Source: ZAX-1 sp046533095
GTDB taxonomy: Bacteria > Bacillota > Clostridia > Lachnospirales > Lachnospiraceae
NCBI GenBank assembly: GCA_046533095.1
Contig: JAJQRA010000038.1
Coordinates: 186,001-250,000 of the forward strand
Reading direction: 5' to 3'
Length of the DNA: 64,000 bases
Shown here one piece after another: positions 55,960 through 63,925 of the stretch (positions are counted from its first letter, which is position 1; each line of letters opens with the position of its first letter). Under the pieces are notes generated by a model that saw only the letters and a list, made by a program, of their open reading frames with translations, was not told the DNA's origin and searched no databases. The position numbers and the translations under genes are program-made.

Positions 55960-57195
55960 TCATGGAAACATGGTTCCTTTAAATCCACAAGAAGTAATCT
56001 CATCGGAAGGGAACTTTGTGATAATCTCATGTCCTGTTTTGGTAACAACGATTTCTTCTTCTATCCGTGCAGATCCAGAACCATCTGCCGATGGGCACCA
56101 TGTTTCGATTGCGAATGTCATACCCGGTCGAAACTCGTATGGATGATCAAGTGAGAAGAGGCGGGATATAGCAGGCTTCTCCCAAAGGCCAAGTCCAATG
56201 CCATGGGCAAATTGAAGCAAGAAAGCTTCCTTCTCATTGTTGAATCCAAGTTCCTTAGCGGATGGCCAAACTTTACAGACATCAGCAGTTGTATTTCCGG
56301 GCTTTATTGCAGCGATACCATCACGAATCCATTTGAGAGCTTTTTCGTATGCCTTTTCTTGATCCTTTGTAGGCTTTCCACAGGAAAAGGTGCGATAGTA
56401 GCATGTATGGTATCCGTTATAAACATTTCCGATATCAAAGTAAACCAATTCACCCGGTCTAATCATACGATTTGAAGTTGTATGGCTGTGTGGATTTCCA
56501 CGAGAACCAGAAATACAATTTACAAATTCTACAGATTCAGAACCCCATTTAAAAAGCTGTCCTTGAATGATAGCTGCCATTTCGTTCTCGGTTGCACCCG
56601 GGCGAAGGTTTTTGGCAACATCCCAATATACAGCATCAACCATTGCGGCAGAGCACTTTAAAAGCTCAATCTCATCGGCTGTCTTGATGACCCTTGCTTC
56701 TACCATAGGAGCTTGCCCATCGCCAACGACAATGCCGGCTTTCTCTAATCCATGAATAAGTGGGATATCTACTATATCAATACCAAGGGGTTTGTCAAGA
56801 ACATCGTACTCTCTTAAATATCCTGTAATTTCATCTACTTCCTGAGCTACCATACCAACTTCTTCCGGTATTGAGCCACGCATAGATCCAACTGCCGGCA
56901 TAATGTTTTCAGGTCTAATCCAAGATACCCTTTGACGTTTAGATGGGCAAGCGGGATCAAAAAGTATTGGCTGATCAAGTCCGTCAATGAGCAAGCAGTG
57001 CCTGTTCATCTTGTTACGATTCCATTCGCCGATATGTGTTCCTGTGATATAGCGGATGTTGTCGAAATCATAGCAAAGCAATGCACCGAACTCGGATTTT
57101 TTCAAAAATTCCTTTGCCCTTTCGAGGCGTTCGCGGTGTAGCCGGTCATAGTTGATATTATCTTCCCAATCTACCCCATTAAATCCGGATTTCAT
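55960..57195 (-). CDS. M24/creatinase-fold protein with altered metal site
   Basis: This 411-residue protein has the N-terminal creatinase domain and the C-terminal pita-bread domain. Of the five metal ligands of aminopeptidase P, four positions are kept: Asp254 (LVYFDIGN), His331 (FAHGIGLG), Glu364 (FAIETW) and Glu379 (ARIEEE). The position of the second Asp, eleven residues after the first, is Cys265 (GYHTCYYRT). This argues against ordinary Xaa-Pro peptidase activity. Known non-peptidase relatives include creatinase and the DMSP lyase DddP. I start at 57195, behind AGGAGGAAG. A sigma-54 promoter lies about 100 bp upstream. Confidence 0.88.
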   Translation of the reverse strand: MKSGFNGVDWEDNINYDRLHRERLERAKEFLKKSEFGALLCYDFDNIRYITGTHIGEWNRNKMNRHCLLIDGLDQPILFDPACPSKRQRVSWIRPENIMPAVGSMRGSIPEEVGMVAQEVDEITGYLREYDVLDKPLGIDIVDIPLIHGLEKAGIVVGDGQAPMVEARVIKTADEIELLKCSAAMVDAVYWDVAKNLRPGATENEMAAIIQGQLFKWGSESVEFVNCISGSRGNPHSHTTSNRMIRPGELVYFDIGNVYNGYHTCYYRTFSCGKPTKDQEKAYEKALKWIRDGIAAIKPGNTTADVCKVWPSAKELGFNNEKEAFLLQFAHGIGLGLWEKPAISRLFSLDHPYEFRPGMTFAIETWCPSADGSGSARIEEEIVVTKTGHEIITKFPSDEITSCGFKGTMFP

Positions 57196-57297
57196 AATAC
57201 ATCTTCCTCCTTTTTGTTTTATATGTCCTCTTGGAATTTCTGGCCATTGTTTTTCAAATTTTTCATTCCCTGTTTCCAAGAGCTTATTCATTACTAT

Positions 57298-57313
57298 CGC
57301 AAATCATATGCCA
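57298..57313 (-). promoter_or_regulatory. Sigma-54 promoter upstream of the M24 gene
   Basis: On the reverse strand TGGCATATGATTTGCG has GG and GC separated by 10 bp, matching the -24/-12 consensus TGGCAC-N5-TTGC except at one position. Transcription would start near 57287, about 90 bp before the M24 start codon. The rest of the 446-bp spacer (57196-57641) holds the enhancer-like palindrome listed separately and no gene. Confidence 0.75.
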
Positions 57314-57548
57314 AATTGTGGAAATCAAATGACGAATTTTTTCATGCCACTGCTAAAAAATATAAAAAGCCTATGAAAATGGCGGTTTTAATTTGATGGA
57401 ACGTCTATTGTGGCTAGTAAAAATAATTGCATAAAGAGGTTTGCAAATAAAGTGGGTTACTTTAAGCTACCTACAATGCAAGGGCAATTGACAATAGAAC
57501 TGCCATTTAAATTATTGTTTTTGGTGAATGCTTTGCAATGTGCAAAAG

Positions 57549-57572
57549 TGTGAAATTATGTCACATATGACA
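57549..57572. promoter_or_regulatory. Possible enhancer (activator) site
   Basis: TGTCA-CATA-TGACA (57559-57572) is a short palindrome, overlapped by GTGTG...CACA. It lies about 250 bp upstream of the M24 sigma-54 promoter and directly after the activator gene, a usual place for an enhancer-binding site. TGACA-type repeats also precede the E1 alpha promoter. Confidence 0.4.
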
Positions 57573-57641
57573 CGATAGTGTGGCAATTTTGCCGAAAATC
57601 CATCCTGCCCAAAGAAAATGAAAGCAGCGGATGTTTGGCTT

Positions 57642-59660
57642 TTAGAATCTTAGCATGTCTATATCTATGCTGTATTTTTGAATCTTCCGATAAAGTGTGC
57701 GACGGTTGATGCCTAGGCTATCGCTGGCTTTTTTTATATTGCCATGTGAACATTGGATGTGCTCGATGATGAGTGCCTTTTCTGCTTCACTTGCTGAAAG
57801 CGTATCTTTCATGGATGGATTTAAGCATATTAAATTGTCGGAGGAATGGCGGCTAGACGATATAGAATTATTATGAAAAACGTAATTTTTAATATTATCA
57901 GGTATGGATGAGAGTGAAACTTTGCCATCGATTGTAAGGATACAGGCACGTTCGATAATATTTTCTAATTCCCTTATATTTCCAGGCCAAGGATAATGAA
58001 TAAAAGCTTCTTTTACAGTAGAATCAACGTATGTAATTGGCTCATAGTTTGGATTTTGATATTTTTCTATAAAATATACCGCAAGAAGCATAATATCACT
58101 ATCTCTATTTCTAAGAGGTGGGATACTGATATTAAAGACATTAAGCCTATAGTAGAGATCGCTTCGAAAGGTATGGCTTTCGATTGCTTTTCCTAAATCA
58201 ACATTGGTCGCTGTAATAATTCTAACGTTAAGAGAAATAGCTTTTGTTCCACCTACGCGTGTTATTTTCTTTTCTTGGATTACGCGAAGTAATTTGACTT
58301 GTACCTCATAAGGCATATCCCCTATTTCATCAAGGAAGATCGTACCGTTATTTGCAAGTTCAAACTTACCTGCACGCCCTTCCTTTTTGGCGCCCGTAAA
58401 TGCGCCGGAGTCATATCCAAAGAGCTCGCTTTCGACAAGATCTTTTGGGAGAGCGCCACAATTGATGGCAATAAAAGGACCGCCTCTAAAAGGAGACGAA
58501 TTATGGATTGATTGAGCAAATAGTTCCTTTCCGGTACCACTTTCTCCTGTGATTAGAATGTTGGTATTGGTATTTGCAACAAGCCTTGCTTGCTGCTTGA
58601 CATTTTCCATCACATGAGATGTGCCTATTATATTGTTGAAGTTATAATGTGCATCTGATCCGATCACTTTATTTACCAGTTTTTGTATATACTCTGCACG
58701 TCGAAACGTAATGAGGCAACTCTCGTTATTCGTATAGGAAGACGAACTAACATATTTAACGTTGACATATACCTCTAAGGTTTCTGTATTGCTTTGAAAG
58801 ACGGTCGCCTCATCGTAAATATTATCTTGCCGGCTTAAGAGATCAAGTTCTGGAAAAAATACCTTATAGGATGTTCCAATGATATCATTGCTATCAGTCT
58901 CCAAAACTCTTAGTGTCAAAGAATTTACAGATGTAATGTTATAATTCTCATCCAATAAAAAGGTTCCTACATGTAAGGAATCAATCGCTGTTTGTAATTG
59001 ATTCTTCATGGTTATGGCTTTTTTGTTTGCTCTGTGTATGCTAAGTTGCCGCACAATTGCCTCGCTTGCCGCAAGCGCCATCCCTAACGTATGCAAGTGG
59101 ACCTTATCCCTATGCCCGCTTATGCATAGTACCCCTAAAAGTTCATTGTCTAATAGGATAGGAGCCCCAGAACAAGTCCAATCACTACTAAGAGAGGCAT
59201 AATGTTCATCCGCATATAGTTGAATTGGATTTTGGGTGGTAAGTGGAGTACCGATTGCGTTTGTGCCGATTGCACGCTCGCTTCTTAGTGCACCTTCTGT
59301 CAAGGGGATCCCTTTACATGCGGCGATATGCATAATATTAGGATCGCCAATTAGTTCTAGGACATAGCCATCTGCATCAGCAAAGATAATTGCAAAATCT
59401 GAATCTTTTGTGATGGTGTAGAGGTATTCCATAAAAGATTTAGCAATTTCATAGAGGGCTTTATTAGAATTCCTACGATCATATAATGCTTGAAGCGAGA
59501 GCAAAGGAGGGTGTATATCTTCTGGCGTAAGATGATACGAACGAGAACGGACCCATGAATCAACTATTTCGTTATCTATTAAATCATAAGGTGCTTTGCC
59601 GTGACCGAAAAACATATCTCGGGCTTTTTTTAGGTCGCCTAAATAGTTACTGTCTTTCAT
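57642..59660 (-). CDS. Sigma-54-dependent transcriptional activator, AcoR-like
   Basis: This 672-residue enhancer-binding protein has an AcoR-type N-terminus (IDNEIVDSWVRSRSY), a GAF-like sensor (RSERAIGTNAIGTPL), a PAS-like middle, an AAA+ domain (Walker A GESGTGKE, the sigma-54-contacting GAFTGA loop, Walker B TIFLDEIGDMP) and a Fis-type HTH (KKASDSLGINRRTLYRKIQKY). AcoR activates acetoin dehydrogenase operons with sigma-54. This protein lies between the two halves of the island and probably activates all three -24/-12 promoters. I start at 59660, behind GGGGGAG. Confidence 0.93.
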   Translation of the reverse strand: MKDSNYLGDLKKARDMFFGHGKAPYDLIDNEIVDSWVRSRSYHLTPEDIHPPLLSLQALYDRRNSNKALYEIAKSFMEYLYTITKDSDFAIIFADADGYVLELIGDPNIMHIAACKGIPLTEGALRSERAIGTNAIGTPLTTQNPIQLYADEHYASLSSDWTCSGAPILLDNELLGVLCISGHRDKVHLHTLGMALAASEAIVRQLSIHRANKKAITMKNQLQTAIDSLHVGTFLLDENYNITSVNSLTLRVLETDSNDIIGTSYKVFFPELDLLSRQDNIYDEATVFQSNTETLEVYVNVKYVSSSSYTNNESCLITFRRAEYIQKLVNKVIGSDAHYNFNNIIGTSHVMENVKQQARLVANTNTNILITGESGTGKELFAQSIHNSSPFRGGPFIAINCGALPKDLVESELFGYDSGAFTGAKKEGRAGKFELANNGTIFLDEIGDMPYEVQVKLLRVIQEKKITRVGGTKAISLNVRIITATNVDLGKAIESHTFRSDLYYRLNVFNISIPPLRNRDSDIMLLAVYFIEKYQNPNYEPITYVDSTVKEAFIHYPWPGNIRELENIIERACILTIDGKVSLSSIPDNIKNYVFHNNSISSSRHSSDNLICLNPSMKDTLSASEAEKALIIEHIQCSHGNIKKASDSLGINRRTLYRKIQKYSIDIDMLRF

Positions 59661-59800
59661 TTTTAATCTCCCCCTGTAATTTTCTGCGTACAGCAGTGCT
59701 TTAGAACCCACATAATCATAACATATAAATAACTTTTGTTGGTAGACATTTTTACAGATTGCCAAAATAAATATGCAATAAAATCGAATACGCTAAGTTA

Positions 59801-59816
59801 TGGCATATGGTTTGCT
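59801..59816 (+). promoter_or_regulatory. Sigma-54 promoter upstream of the SGNH hydrolase gene
   Basis: TGGCATATGGTTTGCT has GG at 59802-59803 and GC at 59814-59815 (10-bp gap). Transcription would start near 59826, just before the ribosome binding site of the hydrolase gene. Confidence 0.75.
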
Positions 59817-59852
59817 AATTTTAATAAAATGAGTGGAGGAGGTGGCTATATT

Positions 59853-60428
59853 ATGAAACATATATTTTTAGGAGACAGTATTACAAAGGGAGCCATACCA
59901 AAGAAAGAAGATGTATGGATTCATCTCATATCGAACATGCATCCGGAAAATGAATATGTAAACAAGGGGATAGCAGGAGATACGACAGCAGGGATGTTAA
60001 GCAGGTTTTACAGGGATGTTGTAGAAGAAGGTGGAAGGTGTGTGGTGATCATGGGAGGGCTTAACGATCTCTTTGCAGGGGCAGACAGCGGGCTCGTAAA
60101 TAGCAATCTAATGGCACTGGTACATCAAGCCTATTTCTATTCGATTAAGCCGATACTTTGTATACCGCCTATCCCGATTCCAAAGATGATAAAGACGGAA
60201 TGGTCCGAATTTGCTGATTGTCAAAAGGTTGTAGATGAATGCATGGGATTAAGAAGATGGCTTACGCTATTTAGTAGGACATTTGGCACCTTTGTGATAG
60301 ATTTTGAAGAAGGTTTTAAGGTCTTAGGAGAGGAAGAAAAGAAGAATTACTTTATAGATGGGATACATCCGAATGAGAAGGGCAATGAAATAATGGCAAG
60401 ATGGATCAAAAGAAACGAGTTCCTATAG
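59853..60428 (+). CDS. SGNH/GDSL-family hydrolase
   Basis: This 191-residue esterase-like protein has block I HIFLGDSITKG (catalytic Ser), block II Gly in NKGIAGDTTAG, block III MGGLNDLF (Asn) and block V DGIHPNEKG (Asp-x-x-His). It has no signal peptide, so it acts in the cytoplasm, probably removing an acyl or acetyl group. The start 59853 follows a very strong GGAGGAGGTGG. It is the first gene after a sigma-54 promoter and probably part of the same regulon as the dehydrogenase operon that follows. Confidence 0.9.
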   Translation: MKHIFLGDSITKGAIPKKEDVWIHLISNMHPENEYVNKGIAGDTTAGMLSRFYRDVVEEGGRCVVIMGGLNDLFAGADSGLVNSNLMALVHQAYFYSIKPILCIPPIPIPKMIKTEWSEFADCQKVVDECMGLRRWLTLFSRTFGTFVIDFEEGFKVLGEEEKKNYFIDGIHPNEKGNEIMARWIKRNEFL

Positions 60429-60436
60429 CATAAAGA

Positions 60437-60486
60437 GTGACAGAAAATGTGAGACAGCAAGGGACACAAGTGAGACAATGTGACAC
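60437..60486 (+). promoter_or_regulatory. Repeated TGA(GA)CA boxes, possible enhancer
   Basis: GTGACA, GTGAGACA, GGGACACA, GTGAGACA and GTGACAC follow each other at about 9-12-bp steps between the SGNH stop and the next sigma-54 promoter. The spacing is close to one helical turn, as for a multi-site binding region of an activator. Confidence 0.4.
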
Positions 60487-60539
60487 GGAATAAATGGATT
60501 GTATCAATGTATCATAGTTTAATCGTAGGCGAAAGTGTT

Positions 60540-60555
60540 TGGCATATGTTTTGCG
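60540..60555 (+). promoter_or_regulatory. Sigma-54 promoter upstream of the dehydrogenase operon
   Basis: TGGCATATGTTTTGCG has GG at 60541-60542 and GC at 60553-60554 (10-bp gap), the same core as the other two promoters in the island. It lies 50 bp before the E1 alpha start codon. Confidence 0.78.
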
Positions 60556-60605
60556 AAAGATACCATCGTAAGCGTTTATTCATACAAAGAAAGGAAGGAT
60601 TCATT

Positions 60606-61562
60606 GTGACGAAGCAGGAGAAAAGTAAAAGGGCAAAAGAATTTTATACGATTATGTATCGTATGAGGCGTTTCGAAGAAGAGGTTTTTGAATTTTATAA
60701 AAGAGGGCTTATGCCTGGTCTGGCTCATTTATATTTAGGCGAAGAAGCAGTTGCAACAGGCGTATGTGGAGCATTAGAAGACAAGGATTACATAGGAAGT
60801 ACGCATAGGGGCCATGGACATCTTGTAGGCCGAGGAGCTGATCTTAATAAAATGATGGCAGAAATCTTAGGCAAAAAGACAGGCTACTCAAAAGGCAAGG
60901 GTGGATCGATGCATATTATGGCGATGGATAAAGGAATTCTAGGAGCCAATGGTATTGTCGGTGGAGAGATTCCGATCGCAACAGGATCTGCTTATGCATC
61001 TAAGTATAAGGGAACGGATGAGGTTACCGTATGTTTCTTCGGAGATAGCGCTTCAAATGAAGGTACGTTCCATGAAAGTATAAATATGGCGGCAGCTTGG
61101 GATTTGCCTATCGTGTTCATTGTAGAAAATAACCTTTATGGCATCTCTGTTGATATTAGAAGAGTTACAAAAGAGCACCATATTGCAAAGCGTGCAGCAG
61201 GATATGGCATCGATGGAATAACAATCGATGGCAACGATGTATTTAAGGTATACGAAGAAGCGCAAAAAGCAGTTGACAAGGCTAGAGGCGGCGGCGGTCC
61301 AACCATAATCGAATGTATGACATATCGTTGGCAGGGACATCACGTAGGGGATCCTGGTGCATATCGCCCGGAAGAGGAGGTTCTTGCCTGGAAGGCGAAG
61401 GATCCAATCGATATCCTAGAAGCGATGAGTTTGCTTACAGGAGAAGAGATAGCAAAGATTAGGCAAAGCGTTGAAGATGAGATAACAAAAGCTTGTAAGT
61501 TTGCTGAGGAAAGCCCATATCCGGATGAGGCAGAAGCGTATACTGACGTATTTGTAGATTAG
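60606..61562 (+). CDS. acoA: Acetoin/2-oxoacid dehydrogenase E1 component, alpha subunit
   Basis: This 318-residue thiamine-diphosphate enzyme subunit has the TPP motif FFGDSASNEGTFHESINMAA ending VENN, and the segment GKGGSMHIMAMDKGILGANG typical of acetoin-type E1 alpha. With E1 beta it decarboxylates or cleaves the substrate and passes an acyl group to lipoyl-E2. The start is GTG 60606 behind AAGGAAGGA; an upstream in-frame ATG at 60480 lies before the sigma-54 promoter and is excluded. The exact substrate (acetoin or another diketone or oxoacid) is not certain. Confidence 0.9.
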   Translation: MTKQEKSKRAKEFYTIMYRMRRFEEEVFEFYKRGLMPGLAHLYLGEEAVATGVCGALEDKDYIGSTHRGHGHLVGRGADLNKMMAEILGKKTGYSKGKGGSMHIMAMDKGILGANGIVGGEIPIATGSAYASKYKGTDEVTVCFFGDSASNEGTFHESINMAAAWDLPIVFIVENNLYGISVDIRRVTKEHHIAKRAAGYGIDGITIDGNDVFKVYEEAQKAVDKARGGGGPTIIECMTYRWQGHHVGDPGAYRPEEEVLAWKAKDPIDILEAMSLLTGEEIAKIRQSVEDEITKACKFAEESPYPDEAEAYTDVFVD

Positions 61563-61576
61563 GAGGAGCATAGACA

Positions 61577-62551
61577 ATGAAGAATATTATGTATAGAGAT
61601 GCTATCTTAGAAGCGCTTGATGAAGAGATGGCAAGAAATGAAGACGTATTTAACATAGGAGAAGATGTCGGAATCATTGGCGGCAACTTTAAGACAACCG
61701 TAGGGCTGATGGAAAAATATGGCGATCTTAGATGTAAGGATACGCCTATATCGGAAGCGGGATTTGTTGGAATGGGTGTTGGTGCGGCGCTTCGTGGGCT
61801 TAGGCCTGTTGTAGAGCTTATGTTTGGTGATTTTATTATGGTTGCAATGGATCAAATCTGTAATCAAATGGCAAAGATTACTTATATGTCAGGTGGACAG
61901 GCGCATGTGCCGATGGTCATTCGATGCCCGATTGGTGGCGGACGTAGTTCAGCGGCGCAGCATTCGCAGTCATTTCATGCTTGGATGGCACATTGCCCGG
62001 GACTAAAAATAGCAGTTCCTTCAACGGCAGCAGAGGCTAAGGGACTGCTAAAGACAGCAATTAGAGATAACAATCCGGTTATGTTCTTTGAGCATAAAAT
62101 GCTATATACCGTTAAGTTTGATGTGCCGGAAGATGAGGATTATACCATTCCATTTGGCGTAGTAAGAAAAGTATCGGAAGGGAGCGATATCACGGTTGTT
62201 ACGAACTCCATTATGACCATTAAGGCTGAAAAGGCAATTAATAAACTAAAAACCGAGGGAGTTAGCGTAGAACACATTGATCTTAGAACGATAGTTCCAC
62301 TAGATACCGATGCAATCATCCAGTCCGTTAAAAAGACGGGAAAGCTGCTTATTGTTGATGAAGGTCATGAGTCATTTGGAATAAGTGGCGAGATTGCCGT
62401 TCGGATTATGCCGGAATTATTTTATGATTTGGAAGCACCGATTATGAGGCTTGGTACTGCAGATGTGCCATTGCCATTTAGTCCGGCATTGGAATTTCCA
62501 TTGATTCCGGATGATAAGAAGATATATGCAGCAATTAAGAAGATGCTATAG
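61577..62551 (+). CDS. acoB: Acetoin/2-oxoacid dehydrogenase E1 component, beta subunit
   Basis: This 324-residue transketolase-like subunit partners E1 alpha. Visible features are NIGEDVGIIGGNFKTT, the TPP-activating Glu region ISEAGFVGMGVGAAL, GGGRSSAAQHSQSFHAWMAH and a C-terminal domain beginning VVTNSIMTIKAEKA with DEGHESFGISGE. An AGGAGGAG site starts directly at the E1 alpha stop, showing tight coupling. Length is normal. Confidence 0.93.
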   Translation: MKNIMYRDAILEALDEEMARNEDVFNIGEDVGIIGGNFKTTVGLMEKYGDLRCKDTPISEAGFVGMGVGAALRGLRPVVELMFGDFIMVAMDQICNQMAKITYMSGGQAHVPMVIRCPIGGGRSSAAQHSQSFHAWMAHCPGLKIAVPSTAAEAKGLLKTAIRDNNPVMFFEHKMLYTVKFDVPEDEDYTIPFGVVRKVSEGSDITVVTNSIMTIKAEKAINKLKTEGVSVEHIDLRTIVPLDTDAIIQSVKKTGKLLIVDEGHESFGISGEIAVRIMPELFYDLEAPIMRLGTADVPLPFSPALEFPLIPDDKKIYAAIKKML

Positions 62552-62565
62552 GGAGGTAAGATGAA

Positions 62566-63909
62566 ATGGCAGAAGTGATCACGATGCCCAAGTTAGGGTT
62601 TAACATGGACGAAGGCCAACTTGTTCGCTGGACAAAGAAGGTAGGCGAAGAAGTAAAAAAGGGTGAAGTGCTTTTTGAGATCAATACAGATAAGACGACT
62701 ATGCCGGTGGAAGCTACTTTAGATGGTGTCTTACTTAAGACGATGTTAGAAGAAATGGAGTTTGCTGATGTATTTACACCAATAGCGGTAATCGGGGCGA
62801 AAGAAGAGGACGCAGACGAAATTCTTGCAAATGCAGGAAGAAGTGGCGATAGCGCAGTAGTAGCGGCGACAGAAGCAGTAGAAGAGGTCGGGAAAGCAGC
62901 GGAGGCGATAGTAGACGTAAATAGGTCAATAGCGGATATAAAATTAACCCCAAAGGCTAAAAAATTGATCAAGGACGAAGGGCTTGATCCTGCAGCTTTC
63001 GCTGATCTAAAGGGAACAGGATATGAAGGCGGAATAACCGCAAAAGATATCAAAGCATCGCCGCTTGCTAAAAAGGTTGCAGATAAAAACGGCATTGACC
63101 TTTCTGCTGTTGTGGGAAGTGGAATCGGCGGAAAAATAATGAAAGACGATGTTGTTAAGTTTAAACCACAGGCACCAAGCAATCAAGCGCAGGAAGAATC
63201 TTCTAGTATGGATAAGCAAGTATTAGAGGTAATGCCATACAAGGGAATTAGAAAAATCATAGGGGAGAAACTGGCAGGAAGCAAATTTAGTGCGCCACAT
63301 CTATACTTTACGGATTCAATTGATACAACCAATATGACTGCATTTAGAAAGCAGATGAATGAAGTTTCAGAGCGTAAGATTACAGTGTCGGATATCTTGG
63401 TATATGCAACGAGCAAGGCACTTACAAAGTTCCCTGGAATCAATACTTCTTTGGTGGATGGAGAAATAATTACATATAAAAGTACGAATGTAGGTGTTGC
63501 AGTTGCAGGCGCGAATGGGCTGATTGTTCCGGTCATTAAGAATGTACAAGAAAAGTCGCTTACAAAAGTTTCTGAAGAAAATAGAGAATTAGTCGATAGG
63601 GCCAAAGAAGGAAAACTAAAACCAGAAGAATATGTAGGAGGAACGTTTTCTATATCGAATCTTGGAATGTTTGGAATTGGAAACTTTACGGCGATCATCA
63701 ATCCGCCGGAGTCGGCAATCCTAGCAGTTAGTTCCGTTCGAAAGACGCCGGTTGTAATTACAGAAAATGAGGAAGACAAGGTTTTGATTAGACCGATGAT
63801 GAATGTTCAGCTTACGGTAGATCACAGGCTTATTGATGGATTATTGGCGGCGCAGTTTGTAGCGTATTTGAAAGAACTTCTTGAAAATCCACTTAAGATA
63901 TTGATATAG
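62566..63909 (+). CDS. acoC: Dihydrolipoamide acyltransferase E2
   Basis: This 447-residue protein has a lipoyl domain with the modified Lys43 in INTDKTTMPVE, an Ala/Glu-rich linker, two consecutive peripheral-subunit-binding motifs (KLTPKAKKLIKDEG...GGITAKDI and SPLAKKVADKNG...GGKIMKDDV) and a catalytic domain ending in VDHRLIDG (His and Asp of the transferase site). It moves the acyl group to CoA. The start is 62566; an overlapping ATGAAATGGCAGAAGTGA (five codons) lies 5 bp upstream and is repeated before the next gene. Confidence 0.93.
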   Translation: MAEVITMPKLGFNMDEGQLVRWTKKVGEEVKKGEVLFEINTDKTTMPVEATLDGVLLKTMLEEMEFADVFTPIAVIGAKEEDADEILANAGRSGDSAVVAATEAVEEVGKAAEAIVDVNRSIADIKLTPKAKKLIKDEGLDPAAFADLKGTGYEGGITAKDIKASPLAKKVADKNGIDLSAVVGSGIGGKIMKDDVVKFKPQAPSNQAQEESSSMDKQVLEVMPYKGIRKIIGEKLAGSKFSAPHLYFTDSIDTTNMTAFRKQMNEVSERKITVSDILVYATSKALTKFPGINTSLVDGEIITYKSTNVGVAVAGANGLIVPVIKNVQEKSLTKVSEENRELVDRAKEGKLKPEEYVGGTFSISNLGMFGIGNFTAIINPPESAILAVSSVRKTPVVITENEEDKVLIRPMMNVQLTVDHRLIDGLLAAQFVAYLKELLENPLKILI

Positions 63910-63925
63910 AAGAGAGGTAGATGAA

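Noticed and set aside
55960..57195. DMSP-cleavage pathway (DddP-like M24 plus cupin lyase)
   Set aside because: Both folds occur among DMSP lyases, but the M24 metal ligands differ from those expected for DddP and the cupin lacks a recognisable lyase signature; kept only as a remote alternative.
60480..60605. N-terminal extension of E1 alpha
   Set aside because: It would start upstream of the sigma-54 promoter and lacks a ribosome binding site; GTG 60606 has a good site and gives a normal-length protein.
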